The notes: generated by a model not told the origin, from the sequence alone. Counted from the stretch's first letter, positions 1 to 12,802 are shown. The stretch is DNA of 64,000 bases from Castanea sativa (GCF_040712315.1 NC_134017.1:29371273-29435272), one strand, 5' to 3'. Translations and numbers: made by a program.

Positions 1-370
1 ACACTGTCGCTAGACGAGCAGGAGGCCATTGAAAACGTCCTAATACTTAACAAGGAAAGCTAAAGTAAGTATAGAAAGATTACTTGGCTCTAGACGAGGG
101 ACACTAAGGACGCTGAGGATATTCTTAGACGAAGCGACGGACGAGAGTGTCAAAGCGGAAAATTTGAAAAAGTGAGAGGGGCATGAGAGAGAAACCACTA
201 TTTATAAGCAGAAAAGTCTCGGTAACCGTAACGACGGACCTAATTATAAGGTGACACGCGGCGCATGCCTCAGAGGAGTAAACCAGTTGACTAACCTCCT
301 ATGGATGTGCGACACGTGGTGCGTTTTAAAAGCTGTTGATACATCGTATAACTCCTGGACGAGGGGCAAC
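1..370 (+). mobile_element. 3' internal end of a Tat-type Ty3/gypsy element (truncated by window edge)
   Basis: This stretch resembles 51050-51467, the segment between the antisense ORF and the 3' LTR of the complete element at 41980-52091. Both contain a CTCTAGACGA-type phrase, a short run ending in 'tttataag/a', and a polypurine-like 'gaggggcaac' directly before the LTR. GACGA words are frequent. No coding region is recognisable. The rest of the element lies left of the window, so its pol and its antisense ORF cannot be judged. Confidence 0.75.
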
Positions 371-1023
371 TGATGTGGGATGAAAACACTCAAACCACCC
401 AAACCGTCCATGGACGGTCATCACCTCGGCAACCGTCCAGAAGTTATCCTCAGGACGAGGGTAACGAACAAGGACGTCCAGAGGGTGATAGCGAAGCTAC
501 ATCCCTCGTCCGTGGGATGCACACAGCCTACCCTGAGAGGACTCGTCCACGTAAAGATCCATGGACTAGGATTTTACACTTGAAATCAGCAGGTGCACTC
601 GACGAAGGAAATTCAGGACGAGGGTATCATACTTAGGAAAACCTCCGAATATAATGTGACAATCCCTTATCCCACGCATAACGGTCATGTATCCGTTGTG
701 AAATAGAAGTGTAACTCCTGAACGGTTATGGCAGTTACGTTTAAGCCTCGAATCCAGGAGAGGTTCCTATTTCGATAACCGTCTATGAAGGCACTATATA
801 AAGACTGATTCAGACAAGGCAAATGTATGTTTTCAGTTTTTACTCAAAAAAAGTTGGAACTCAGATTACTTAGAGGGAAAAACTAACTTTACCATCGGAG
901 GATTTTTGGCCGGCAGCCCCGGTCGCCTTTGATACGCTTTTCTTTCTTTTTCAGGCCGTAGAAAGAACCAGTAGTCCTTTCAAGTCCGAAGCATCCAGCC
1001 TACTGATTTTCTTGGCATCATCA
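371..1023 (+). repeat. 3' LTR of a Tat-type Ty3/gypsy element
   Basis: It starts TGATG and ends ATCATCA, like the LTRs at 41980-42602 and 51468-52091, and shares with them the 3' stretch around 'catccagcctactgattttc'. A TATA-like box (actatataaag) is near 793-803. The first 300 bases are rich in GGACGAGG/CGTCC words. A duplication of the following CTTAT (1024-1028) would be expected on the far side of the element, outside the window. The two ORFs seen here are unsupported shadows. Confidence 0.85.
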
Positions 1024-1044
1024 CTTATAGTTTTATTTCATTAT

Positions 1045-2113
1045 GGGTGATTTCATGGAGGGTTAAATGCAATATTAACTAGTCAAGGAATATGTTGTGT
1101 AATTAAATAAAACGTAGAGTGTAATTATATTTATATGGTGCAAAAAAATATAATTCGTTAGGGACATATTTGACGTAATTAGTTAATTCTTTGACAAAAC
1201 GCACTTTACTTGTAATTGGGTAGATCTAGGATGGTTTAAGACTTCAAGAAACATATTGTTTAAGCCAAGTGTTAAAGCCATGCAAATCTTTCCAAGAAAC
1301 AAGTGAAGTATTGTTCATTAAAACTCAACAGATGTCTCGACAGAAGCCTATCTATCGAATATTAATGATGAAGCTCGACAAAAGCTCGACACAAGCTCTA
1401 TCTGTCGAGAATTACGAAATCAGAATTTCCAATAACTGATTACACACATATCCTTGAGTATTTGTGTAGGGTTTCTTTTCTCACAACCCTAAACATATAT
1501 AAAGATTATTTTAAGAGCCATCAAAAGGTCTCTTAGGAATCCATACATGCATATTGTGACCGGAGACAAAAATTTCTCTAGTTTATCTTTCTCTCTGCAG
1601 AAGCTACTACGTCTTTGCACTAAGGGTTTTGTGACCAACGAACTTCTTGATTTTCATGTTGATGAACTGAAGAGCTTTGTAGCTAACATTTTCCTCAAGT
1701 TGGTGTGTTAGTCACGTACTGGAATTCGTGTATCATTGGTAACTCACATATTGGGATTCGTGCATTGAAAGGAGAGATTGCCGCTACAATACAAGTCCAA
1801 TTGGGTATTGGGGTAAGGGTTCAACTGTAGGTTGGTATTAGGTATTAGGATTCCTTTTACTTGTAATCGCTTGTTTTGATAATAGTGGATTTTTGGGAGT
1901 GGTGATCTTAAATTCACTCGGTGGGGTTTTGCTTTAGATGTTTTTGCCATTCGTAAACAAATCACCGTGTCAAATTTATTTTCCGCTGCACTTAATTTAA
2001 TTGGTGATTTGTTTGTGCTACCATGCTATTGCATGTTCAATTAACTTAATTAATTAACTCAGACAATTAATTAATTAATTTGTCAAAGGGGTCAATACAT
2101 TCTTGGCCTATCA
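1045..2113 (+). repeat. degenerate 5' LTR of a SIRE-type copia element
   Basis: From about 1085 to 2113 this matches, in opposite orientation, the solo LTR at 11338-12330. Shared landmarks are 'ctttgacaaaa...cttgtaa.tgggtaga', the 'tctcgacag/tctgtcgag' stretch, 'caaccctaaacatatataa', the paired aattaattaa runs, and the terminal 'ccaagaatg.attgacc' block that ends in CCTATCA. The left end is hard to place because the gypsy LTR ending at 1023 abuts it and probably cut it. Confidence 0.8.
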
Positions 2114-2115
2114 AG

Positions 2116-2131
2116 TGGTGTCAGAGTAGAC
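2116..2131 (+). other. primer-binding site, initiator-tRNA-Met type, degenerate
   Basis: Three bases after the LTR end the sequence reads TGGTGTCAGAGTAGAC, close to the TGGTATCAGAGC class complementary to the 3' end of plant initiator tRNA-Met, which copia elements usually use. Two or more bases have changed. This fixes the LTR/internal boundary and the plus-strand direction. Confidence 0.7.
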
Positions 2132-2182
2132 ACTTTGATTATGATTAATCTTTGCTATGTGATCCATTGACCCTTGTTTGTC

Positions 2183-3935
2183 ATGGATAGAAGACAATCT
2201 CTTATTATACTTTCTTTGTTCGATGACATTAACTATGCATAATGGAAAGTACGCATGAGAGTTTTCTTGCAGTTTTTAGATGAAAAGGTGTGGCAAGCTG
2301 TGGAGATTGACTGGACTAAGCCAAAGGAAACTAGCTGATTAGGATGATGCCAATATCAAAGTGGTAAACTTTAATAGCAGAGCATTGAATGCATTATTTA
2401 GTGTGGTGACCAATGAGGAGTTCAAGAAGATATCCTCAATTGAAATTGCTAAGGAAGCATGGATCATCCTTCAGACAACCTATGAAGGGATTAAGGTTGT
2501 CAAGGATTCAAAGGCTCACTACTAGCTTTGAGGAGATAAAAATGGAGGAGGATGAGTTGTTTGATGAGTTCTATGCCAAGCTAAAGGACATAATCAACTC
2601 AGCCTTTAATCTTGGAGAAACCAGTCCTGAACCCAAGGTTGTAAGAAAAGTGTTAAGGTCTCTGCCTGAGAGATTTCATGCCAAGATTACTGCCATTGAA
2701 AAATCAAAGGATATTGATTCTATTCCTTTAACGGAGCTAGTTGGCAACTTGCAAACCTATGAATTGGGTTTGACTAGACTCGGGAAAGGAAGCAAAGGCA
2801 AGAGCATGGCACTGAAGGCCACGAGTAATGAGACTGATGAGTCTTCAGATGATGAAAATTTCAAGATGAAATCCCACATCACTAGGCAGTTCAAGAAGTT
2901 CATGAAGAATGCCAATGTGAAAGAATTTGATAAGGATTGTAAGCAATCCAATTCTTCTCAGTTCAAGACCCAAGACAGAGGAAAAAATGATGCTAAGGAT
3001 GGCGGTCAGTACACTATTCCCTTCGGACCAAAGTGCTTCGGATGCCAAGGTTTTGGACACATGAAGTAAGAATGTCCAACATATCTCAAGTCAGTTGGGA
3101 AAAGTAAGGCTCTTGCTGCTACCTTGAGTGAGACCGAACCTAATACTGAGTCAAAGGACAGTGATGACGAGGGAATTTTAAATGCCTTCATTGCTACAGT
3201 TGGTCCTACTGAGGGGATCATAAAAGAAGTGGATGAAGAAGAGAACTTGGTGGAATCCCAGTTTGAGAAGATGGATGATCAAGATAACACCCATATAGCC
3301 TATACAAAGCTATACAAGGTGTTTGAAAAGCATGAGAAATTGTATAGGCTGTCCACTAAGAAGCTTAGTGAAGTGGACATGGAACGAGAGGAGCTCTCTA
3401 ACAAGGTTGATGAAGCCAACTAAGTCATTGGAGCACTGTGTTTTAAGAACAATTTCTTGGGTGAAAGAACTAAGAAACTTGAAGCATAGTTGTTCCAAGT
3501 TCGAGCTCAATTGGAGAGGACTTCAAGTGCAAAGCTAAATGAAATGCTGAACCTCCAGAATTTAGCTTTTGACAGAATCGGCTTGGGGTATGAACTTTCT
3601 AACTCTTCTCATATTTTCTTTTCTAGTAGAACTGTTTTTGTCTCACCTGCTAATAATGTTAATTATGATAACATTAAATCTAAAATTGATATAGCTAGTG
3701 AGAACACAGACAAGGGCAAATCTATTCTAAGAGTACCCCCTGAGATAGAAAAGAAAGAGACTAGAAACCCTAGGGCTAAGAAAGACAATAAGGCTAAAAA
3801 TAAGAAGTCTCAACCTAAGAAGCCACATTTCTATCATAACTGTGAAGTTTCAGGGCATATTCGTCCAAATTGCTATAAGTGCTTAGCCACTCAACAAAGC
3901 AATAGTATGCTCTCGTCTGGAAACCAGAATTAGTT
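2183..3935 (+). pseudogene. gag: SIRE-lineage Ty1/copia gag, broken
   Basis: Gag packages the retroelement RNA. The likely start is the ATG at 2183, with an N-terminal DUF4219-like stretch (FDDINYA then WKVRMRVFLQ). A UBN2-type capsid region follows at about 2520-2800 (MEEDELFDEFYAKL, VRKVLRSLPERF). A zinc knuckle CFGCQGFGHMK is near 3030-3065, interrupted by a TAA, and a second degenerate one (YHNCEVSGHIRPNC) is near 3835-3870. Lysine/glutamate-rich coiled-coil-like stretches separate them, as in the long gag of SIRE/Maximus elements. Frames change near 2340, 2510 and 3430, and stops are scattered. Protease, integrase and RT are absent; homology fades around 4140, so this copy lost its pol. 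Confidence 0.85.
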
Positions 3936-4670
3936 TCTATCCTCTCTGGCCCTTGTTGGAGATCTTCTCAAGGTCCTCATGTTCCTTTCGAACTTAAACG
4001 ATTTCAATTCTTCCCCCTCTCCATTAGATCAAAGGTTTGGTCAAAGGAAAGGTTCTTCCAAAGTGTGGAAGGAAAAATGCTCAAAGTGATTTAGTCACTC
4101 TTTCTCTCTCTCCCCTTATGGTTATGCATTACTTGTCTGTTATGCTTTCTTGTTTTTGAGTCAGTCTAGTAACATTATTTATATTTTTTAAAAATACGTG
4201 TGGGTGAAAAAGTGTGTGAAAATACGTGTGATGTTGTTTAAAAACTGAAAAGTGTTGCTCAAACAACCATACCAAACGACCTCTCATTTTTCAAAACAAC
4301 TTATATCAAATTATCTATTTTACATTACATTTCATTAAATTATTAATTTTTCTTGATTTTTTAAAATTTTTTCTCTTTCTTTACACATAACAACTACCAT
4401 TCACTCTCTTCCTTAACCTTGAGATATGTAAAGAAAGAATAAACAACTAAATACAAAATGAATAGTGTTAGTATAAATTTGCACGGTTACTGTAATAAAC
4501 TTGTAAATTTACACAATTATATAGAGATTAATGTTGATTATTTTGAAGTAAAAATATGTAAAATTTACACATTTCTCTATTATAAATGGATGTGAATGGT
4601 CCTATTGTGCCAGCCATGTTAATGAAGTACACACTACACGTGTGTTTCAAAATCATTCTTGTTAAGGAGA
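3936..4670. other. gene-free flank left of the LINE
   Basis: 3936-4140 may still be gag-derived, since its translation stays weakly similar in composition. From about 4170 the sequence becomes AT-rich with short words such as 'aaatacgtgtg' repeated and 'acggttactgt' near 4484, the latter resembling the MITE at 23289-23694. I see no gene. Confidence 0.5.
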
Positions 4671-4687
4671 AATCCTAGAGAGAGGCA
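4671..4687. repeat. left target-site duplication of the LINE
   Basis: The 17 bases beginning aatcctagagagag recur at 10942-10958 with one mismatch (G here, A there). This is the length expected for target-primed reverse transcription and defines the LINE edges. Confidence 0.9.
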
Positions 4688-4700
4688 TAAACAGTTAAAA

Positions 4701-6820
4701 ATGGAACGCTCTCGCTCTCTCTCACGCGACAAAGAAGACAAGCTGGTTCAGAGTAATAAGAAAGTCAGACTAGCACCATGCAAATGAAGATAACAGCTCA
4801 AGCCAGGATGGGGTCTCTGCCTACCCCTCTAAACTCTCCTTTAGGGATAAGCTAGTTGGGGAAATACTGGGAGCATACTCCCAAGCATTCGATTTCTCAG
4901 AGTATATGGATGCAGAATCGGACTTGGATGAGGAAGTGGAGGAAGTTAGGGAGGTGATTGCTTTGGTTGGCCTGTCCAAAGAGACCAAACAACGTATTAG
5001 AGCCCCCTGGTCCAAGGCGTTCATCGTGAAAGTCTTTGGTAAAATAGTAGGGTATAAATTCCTACATTCAAGACTGATGAATCTTTGGAAGCCTTCAGGG
5101 AGAGTAGACATGGTTGATCTAGGTAGAGACTTTTTCTTAAAAAGATTTTCAATCCTTGAAGACCTGGAGATGGTTCTTAGGAAAGGGCCTTGGTTCATAG
5201 GTGAACACTTTTTGTCCATCAGAAGATGAGAAGCAAATTTTAAACCTTCGGAAGCTCAAGTTTCTTTTGTGGCAGTTTGGGTCTGGCTTAATGAGCTACC
5301 GATTGAATATTACAATGCAACAGTACTCAATTAGATTGGTCAAGCTCTAGGTTAGGAGTTAAGGATAGACACCCACAATGCTATGGAAGCTAGGGGTAGA
5401 TATGCCCGAATATGTGTTCAGGTGGACATTTCCAAGCCTCTCACTACGATGGTGCAAATTGGGTAGTGCTACCAAACGGTTATCTATGAGGGGGTAAGCA
5501 AGCTTTGCTTCTCTTGCGGTCGCCTTAGACACCGGAAGGAAGCATGCCATTACATTGTTAGGCCACCTTCTCCGTCGCCTAAAGATTCCTTAGAACTAAA
5601 CGACACAGATAAGGTGGTCCAATTGCCAGTCTCTCCTTCAGCGCGATCCGAGGAACAAGGCAAGTTGGAGATAGAGTCAAACGAGGCAACTTTTGGCCCC
5701 TGGATGGTTGCTACGCGAAAAAATAAAGACATTAGAGCGCCAAAGAAAAGTGGACTAAAATCTTTATGAGTTTCGAACCTTGCAAACAGAAACAGCTCCA
5801 AAGAGCCGTTAGTATGAGACAAAGTTGATAAGTCTTCTAATGGGCCAAGCACCTCCTCAATTGAAGGAAAAAGAAAAGCCCATTCTGAGCCCGTATTCAG
5901 CTTGACCTCTCAAGCCTTTAATGTGGAAGCCAGCCTAAATGAATCCACACGCTCAGACCTAGGGCATGGTAACTATAGTCCACGCTTAGCTGAACCTGTA
6001 GGTAAATTCCACAAAGGTACATCCAAGACAAAACCTTTTGCCACGTCAGTAAAGGGCAAAAAATACTATGCACGTGCAAGGGACTCATCTCTTTCTCCAA
6101 GTCTAGCCGCAACATTAGAAGGAATCAGCTCTTTTAAACTTGATTGGTTAGTCAACATCTCTAAGCTCCAATTTGTTTCTAATGGTGAGTTCAAGTTTTG
6201 CAGCCCAACAAGAAATGAAGTGGGCGATCAGTGTCGATGGACTAATAGTGGAAATTCCAAGGGTAATCATCGACGAGATCAGAGCCCAACCTACCCACTC
6301 CACGGGATGGTTCAACTCCAAGCTACGCAAGGCTTGGAAATTAGTATTTCCCTTGACTCCGGTGAGTGCAAAACAGGGATTCCTTCACTTGACGGCACCA
6401 GAATGGGGAATGATGACAGACCCTTGTTGGAAGTTCATATCAGACACCTCGGGTTTGAAAGAATTGAGGAAACTAGTATAGAGCTCCATTCCTCAGCTCT
6501 CACCGACCTGTGCTATGCAAAGAGATTCCGAAGGAGAGCTTGACTGCGAGGAGAATGATGGAGGACCAAGCCATCACAACAAATTTTATGGGCAATCGAC
6601 ATGCAGTTAAGTTACTGCAAGTTTTTCAACCCATAATAGAGTTCAGCATCCACTCGTTTGCCATAGAGAAAATGTTGGGTGTTCTAGAACATTATGTGAT
6701 GCTGATGCCGGGCAGAGGCCAGATGAAAGAGATGGTAAGGAAGACCGGATGGAATCTAATGGAGGAAGCGAAGTACCTCCCTCCATTTGATGAGTGTCTA
6801 ACCCCAAACCACTGTTTAGT
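4701..6820 (+). pseudogene. LINE ORF1 (DUF4283 / CCHC nucleic-acid-binding protein)
   Basis: Plant L1 ORF1 proteins bind element RNA. The first ATG after the 5' duplication is at 4701 and is soon followed by stops and a frame change. The best-preserved part, about 4906-5330, matches DUF4283: WSKAFIVKVFGKIVGYKF, then LEDLEMVLRKGPWFIGEHFL and a following WLNELPIEYY. A CCHC knuckle (CFSCGRLRHRKEAC, spacing 2-4-4) lies near 5509-5550. The remainder to ORF2 (5550-6800) is a low-conservation proline/serine-rich linker, as usual in this family, and drifts between frames (5902-6543 and 6510-6820). Confidence 0.85.
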
Positions 6821-6821
6821 C

Positions 6822-9800
6822 ATGAATATAATAGCCTGGAATTGCAGGGGTGCTTTGAAGCCCTTTTTTCAGAACTGTGTGAGGGATTTGATTCATAACC
6901 ATGACCCTACCATTTTGATAATTATGGAAACTCACATTGGGGGAGATAGAGCTAGAGACATCACTAATAGCTTGCCTTTCAATGGGGCAATTCATACAGA
7001 TACGATTGGGCTTGCTGGCGGCCTCTGGATTTTATGGAACTTGGACAAAGTACATATCACCCAGTTGGCCATGTCAAAACATGAAATTCATGTCTTGGTG
7101 AAGGTAACCTCTTCAAATTTTGAATTTATTTGTACTGCCATATATGCTAGTCCTAGGTTCCATGAGAGATGTATTTTGTGGAATAATTTAAAAAATGCTA
7201 CTAACCCTCATAATAATCCTTGGATTATTGCCGGAGACTTTAATAAGGTTCTTGTAGAAGAAGATAAATTTGGGGGAAGAACAATTAATGCTAACAGATC
7301 GTTAATCTTCAAAGAATGTCTTGATTTTTGCAATATGGTGGATTTGGGGTTTAATGGACCTTGTTTTATTTGGACGAATTGGAGGGAAATTTTTGATCTT
7401 GTCCAAGAAAGAATCGATTGAATTTTTGCCAATCCCAGTTGGTGCACAGCCTACCCGAATGCCAAAGTGACCCACCTCACTCGTTGCTTCTCTGACCACT
7501 GCCTTGTGCTACTATAGTCAATTTCGAGCAATGGGGTTCACCTTCCTAAACCCTTCATCTTCCACAGTTTCTGGTTGTCTGACTTATCCTTTCAAGGTGT
7601 AGTCTTAGAAGCCTAGAGTCGAGCTTTGTCCTTGCAAGAAGCCATAGACAGATTTGCAAAGAGAGCCACAGATTGGAACAAGACTTATTTCGGAAATATT
7701 TTTGAATAGAAAAGGAGAATCCTGGTTCGTCTCAATGGCATTCAAAGGGCCATGGCCAACAATCCCTCTCACTCCCTAGTGGCTTTAGAAAGATTTACAC
7801 AAGGAGTTAGAGAACATTCTAAATTAGGAAGAAGAGGTTTGGGTGCAAAAATCCCGTATCACCTGCTTGGTGGAGGGCGACAGAAACACTGCCTTTCACC
7901 ATATGACCACTATTGTGAGGAGACGACACAACTAGATCTCTTGCATAAAGAATGATATGGGAGAGTGGATCCAAAACGAAGGTGGTGCAATGGAATATAT
8001 AAGAGGGGGATTTGCAAAACTCTTCACTTCTAGTTTGACATACTCCCTCCTCTCTCCGCCCCACCTGTCAAGATGGCAAGCTGCTCTTTTGGAGGACGAA
8101 AGCCTTAGCCTTAGCCTTAGCACCCCAGTTACTAATGAAGAAATTAAGCAAGATCTCTGGTCCTTTAAGGCGTTCAAGGCTTCAGGTCTAGATGGACTAC
8201 ATGCTGGTTTTTTTCAAAGGTTTTGGATGATAGTTGGGGATTCCATTAGAAAAGAGGTTGAATAGATTTTCAATGAAAACAAAGTTCTTGAATATCCCAA
8301 TAGAACAAATATTGTTATGATTCCCAAGATTACTGGACCAGAAACTATTGGAAATTATTTCCCATCAGTCTTTACAATACTGTTTACAAGATTGTATCCA
8401 AGATTATTGTGGCAAGGCTGAGACCCCATCTTGACAAACTTATCTCCCTTCTCCAATCAGCCTTCGTTCCAGGAAGGAGGAGTGTTGATAATGCTATTAT
8501 GGTCCAAGAGCTCATCCACACCATTAGCAATAAATAGGGGAAGGTGGGTTATATGGCTATTAAGGTGGACCTTGAGAAAGCGTACGACAAACTAGAATAG
8601 AGTTTCATTAGAGAAGTTCTTATCAATGCCAAGCTCCCCCACAATCTAGTTAGTCTTATTATGAGTTGTGTGTCTTCCGTGTCTACCTCTATTCTTTTCA
8701 ATGGAGGGAGTGTTGACCCCATCTTTCCTTCGTGAGGAATAAGACAAGGTGATCCGCTCTCACCTTATCTTTTTTTTCTTTGCATGGAAGTTCTTGGAAA
8801 TCTTATTGAAGAAAAATGTGGTGATCGTAGTTGGAATCCTATTAAAAGTTCAAAGAGCGGGGCTGCTTTCTCTCATCTGTTCTTTGCGGATGATTTAGTG
8901 CTTTTTGCAAAAGCAGATTACGTCAATTGCATGGTGATAAGGGATGTGCTTGATGCTTTTTGTGTTCAGTCTGGTCATTCCATTAGTGAAAGTAAGTCCT
9001 GAGTGTATTTCTCTCCAAATGTTGATATTGATTCTAGGGAGTCTCTATGTGGTCTTTTGGGTTTTAGATCCACTCCTAACCTTGGAAAATACCTGAGATT
9101 CCCCATTAAACATCGTGGAGCCAGCAACCAGGACCTTAATTTTGTCTTGGATAGGGTTAAGCACAAGCTAGTTGGATGGAAAGCAAACCTCTTGTCTTTG
9201 GCAAGTAGAGCTGTACTCATTCAAGCCTCCACTTCCATAATTCCCGCTTACATTATGTAGTGCATGGCTCTGCCTAAAAGCTTGCTCAATAACATTGATA
9301 GAGTCAACCGTAATTTCCTTTGGGGATCTTCTGATAATGTGAAAAAGACCCATTGGGTTGGGTGGCATAAAGTCACAAAGCCTAAAGCGGAGGAAGGGCT
9401 GGGTATACGATCTGCCAAAGGGAAAAACAAAGCATTACTAGCAAAACTCAATTAGAGGTTCCACTATAGATTAAGTGCTAGAAACAAAGACAAGCTGCCT
9501 TGTTCCAGAACTTGGAAGGCTTTAAATAAGGGGACAGAGGTTTTTAAGAAAGGCATCAAGTGGATCCCAGGAAGAAACAGTAAGCTCAGTTTATGGCATG
9601 ATAATTGGATAACCAATGGTCCTTTAAGATCCCTTATTCAAGGCCCTTTCACGGCTAAAGAGGAGGACTTGAAAGTAAAAGATATGCTTGGACCCGATGG
9701 ATGGGATTGGTCTAATTTGTCAATCCAGATTCCGGATCCAATCTTGTTGGAGATCCGATCCATTCCTTATTCCATGACTTTTAATAATGGGGATGACAGA

Positions 9801-10787
9801 TTAATATGAAAAGGTGATAACAAAGGAGACTTTGACCTCAAATCTGCTTATGCCATGGCCATTGATTGTAAGGATGGTGATGGTAAGTTCACTGGCACCT
9901 GGGTTTGGAAAATATAAACTTTGCCTAGGATAAGAACATTCATGTGGCAATGCATGCAGGATAGCATTGGAGTTGGAGTGTGTCTTGTTCAAAGATGCCT
10001 TATCGAAATTGATGTCTGTCCTTTGTGTGAAAGTGAGTCTAAAATGATTCTACATAGACTTAGAGACTACTCTTTCTTTAAGAATATCTGGCACTAGTTG
10101 GGCATAAACTCCAACAACAATTTTTACAAGGGTGACCTTCAGCATTGAATGGAGAAAAATTGTAAAGACCAATCCCATAAGCTGAGGCATCAACCCCCAT
10201 GGAGGATCATTTTTCCTTTTGCTATTTGGTGTATATGGAAGCAAAAAAATAACGTTGTCTTTCGGGATTGGTCTGCTCAACTAAATATCCACCAAGATAT
10301 CGTGTTCAAAGCTTCGGAATTTCAGCATTGCGTTCTTAATCTTAAATGCTTGGACAATAAGACTGTGGTGCAAATCAAATGGGAAAAGCCCCAACCTGGG
10401 TGGATTTGTCTTAACACTGACGGTTTAGCTCTTGGAAATCCAGGCGGAGCTGGAGGCGGTGGCATCCTTAGAGATGACCAAGGGAATTGGATTGCGGGTT
10501 TTTCCAGAAATATTGGTCTTTCCACCAGTTTTATTGCAGAACTTTTGGCCCTTAGAGATGGGCTTACCCTTTGTAACAATTTAAATTTTAATGTTGTTGA
10601 CATTCAAATTGATGCAAAAGAAATTGTAGTTCTACTCTCTAATCCTTCTTATTCTAACAATTTTGCCATGCCAATTGTTGATGACTGTAGGTGGTTGATT
10701 TCCCAGATTCCCCAAGTTCGGATCGGGCACTGCTATCGTGAAGCCAACTCTTGTGTGGACTTCCTTGCTAGGATAGGATATTCTTAG
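6822..10787 (+). pseudogene. LINE ORF2: endonuclease, reverse transcriptase, RNase H
   Basis: This ORF would encode the enzyme for target-primed reverse transcription. It starts at the ATG at 6822 (MNIIAWNCRG, the endonuclease opening). Endonuclease landmarks follow: METHIGG, IIAGDFNKV and FSDHCLVLL near 7490. RT landmarks are GLDGLHAGFFQRFW (about 8186), KVDLEKAYDK (8562), a GIRQGDPLSPY-type block (8738) and FADDLVLFAK (8884). A zf-RVT region is near 9830-10100 (CPLCESESK). RNase H closes the protein at 10390-10785 (NTDG, AELLALRDGL, IDAKE, REANSCVDFLA). At least ten in-frame stops occur, for example after RID (7420), LE (8600) and in the FPS-GIRQ block. Several replace an arginine or tryptophan that the family conserves. 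Confidence 0.92.
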
Positions 10788-10941
10788 AATAGAGAGTTCA
10801 TTTTGTACAATGATCTGCCTGTGGATCTTAAGGAGCTTATAAGCTCAGACGATTTTGGTTTGTATCGTAACAAACTGCTTCTTGAGCCCCCTTTCCCCCT
10901 TAGTTTGTTGGTTTAATGAAGTTTCCTTTTAAACAAAAAAG

Positions 10942-10958
10942 AATCCTAGAGAGAGACA
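10942..10958. repeat. right target-site duplication of the LINE
   Basis: It matches 4671-4687 in 16 of 17 bases and directly follows the A-rich tail. Confidence 0.9.
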
Positions 10959-11332
10959 ACTACATCAAGGAAGAGAGAAAAATCTATTTTCTCTCTCCCT
11001 CCTTAGCATACTTGGTTCTATGGGATTATCAACATGGGAGGAGCCCACACTCTTCGACATACATATATTGAGGTGAAGATCAAAACGGTAGAAGGTTTGA
11101 TCAAAACTTGATAAAGATTCAAGTTTTTGGCAAGTTCTTATTTTTTTTTTAAAGTAGATGCATTAAAGGTATATAATATATATATGCTTCATTTTACTAG
11201 AGTTTCAAGATTCATTCTTAGATGTGCTTCACTTTACTAGAGTTTCCCAACTGTTTATGGAGTTTCTTTTTAAGAGATGGGGGTTTTTAATTATGTAATG
11301 TAAAGAAAAGTAACCCATAAAAGATATTGATA
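10959..11332. other. gene-free flank right of the LINE
   Basis: This is the continuation of the pre-LINE sequence that ends at 4687. It contains CT-rich stretches, a poly-T run near 11140 and a short local duplication ('gcttca.tttactagagttt' at about 11188 and 11228). No coding signal is visible. Confidence 0.6.
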
Positions 11333-11337
11333 GGCCA

Positions 11338-12330
11338 AGAATGTATTGACCCCTTGTGATGAATTAATTGATTAATTAGCCAAGTTTATTAATTAATCAA
11401 ATTAACATGCAATGTACGTGGCAGCACAAATAAATCACAAACTAAAATAAAATGCAGTGGAAAATAAAGTTGACAAGGTGATTTGTTTTTGAATGGGGAA
11501 AACCTTTAAGGCAAAAACACCACCGGGTGATTTTAAGGTCACCACTCCCGAGAATTCACTATTATCACAACAAGTGGTTACAAGTAAAGGAATCCCAGTA
11601 CTTTATACCAACCTATAGTTGAGCCCTACCCCAATACCCAATTAGACTTGTTTTGTAGTGACAATCTCTCTTTTTAATACATGGCTCTTACTGCGTGACT
11701 AACCAATAGATGTGCGATCCTAGTACGCGACTTAATCACCAATTTGAAAAGGATGTTGACTGCAAAGTTCTTCAGTTCATCAACACGACGAAGATCACGA
11801 AGTTTCTTGGTCATAAAACCTTACGGTGTACAAACACAACAACTTCTTTAAGAGAAAGAAGAACTAGGGCAAACTAGATTTCCGGTCATAATTTGCATGA
11901 ACAACTCTTTTCTTCGAACTTGTGCAACTGTGATCAGTGTGACGGCCCTTAAAATAATCCTTATATATGTTTTGGGTTGTGAGAAAAGAAAGCCCAAACA
12001 CATACTCACAGATTGAAATGAAATCAGAACTAAAAATTTGATTCTCATAAATCTCGATAGATACCCTATCTGTTGAGCAGCTGTCGAGTTTTGGGCTTAG
12101 ATAACTTTTTAAATCTCGATAGATACTAGTTTTCGAGATTTAAAATTCAATACTTCATCACTTGATTCTTGGATAGACTTGCATGGCTTTAACACTTGAA
12201 CTTGAAACCTTGTTCTTTGAAGCATTAAACACATCCTGTATCTACCCAGTTACAAGTAAAATACTTTTTGTCAAAGGATTAGTCAATACATGATGACATA
12301 TTCCTAACATGAATCACATATGTCTTAACA
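11338..12330 (-). repeat. solo LTR, SIRE-type copia family
   Basis: A 993-bp LTR read on the minus strand, opening TGTTAAGACATATG and ending in CTATCA. It is flanked by perfect 5-bp duplications GATAT at 11333-11337 and 12331-12335. It is the same family as the 5' LTR at 1045-2113 but inverted, so it is an independent insertion reduced by LTR-LTR recombination. The minus strand contains the CCCAAAACATATATAAGG promoter-like box near 11955-11975. Confidence 0.92.
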
Positions 12331-12335
12331 GATAT

Positions 12336-12797
12336 TACCACTGTTCGTTTCTTGACCACATAATAAAATGGTGCATGATACCCAATGCAGATGAATCTTT
12401 GTTATTGAGTCTGAATCAATTTAGTAAAATTCCCACTGAGCATTTTTTTGGAATAAATGTCAAGTAATTTTTTGAAAGGCCTAAAAAGAAACATGTTTTC
12501 TCTTTTACTTTGTGCAAAATCCTTGTTAGATAAAGGGGGATCTTATGAAATAAATTTTTTTGTTGGAATGAAAACCATTATCACTTAGACCCAAAAAGAG
12601 TTTCGGATTAAGAAGGAATGAAATTCATTATACGAAATGCAACTTAATTGAGAAAAATTAGGAATGTGGAAGAAGGATTGCAAATTTGGAATACTAAAAG
12701 TTGAGGGTCAAAATTACCGAATAATAATTCTTTTAATATATTTGAAGAACTACCAAGTGAATGGTGTGAACGGGTGCATTAGTGTAACGGTAAAATT
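12336..12797. other. gene-free spacer
   Basis: An AT-rich 460-bp stretch between two solo LTRs. I see no ORF, repeat unit or RNA gene that I can support. Confidence 0.5.
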
Positions 12798-12802
12798 ATT
12801 AT

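Larger units (their letters stand above)
4688..10941 (+). mobile_element. L1-clade LINE with RNase H, full length but dead
   Basis: A non-LTR retrotransposon of about 6.25 kb. The order is ORF1 (DUF4283 plus CCHC finger), ORF2 (apurinic endonuclease, reverse transcriptase, zf-RVT, RNase H) and a short A-rich tail (aaacaaaaaag) near 10930-10941. It is flanked by a 17-bp duplication with one mismatch. Both ORFs hold many stops and several frameshifts, so it cannot move itself. It inserted into the flank of the copia remnant. Confidence 0.93.
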
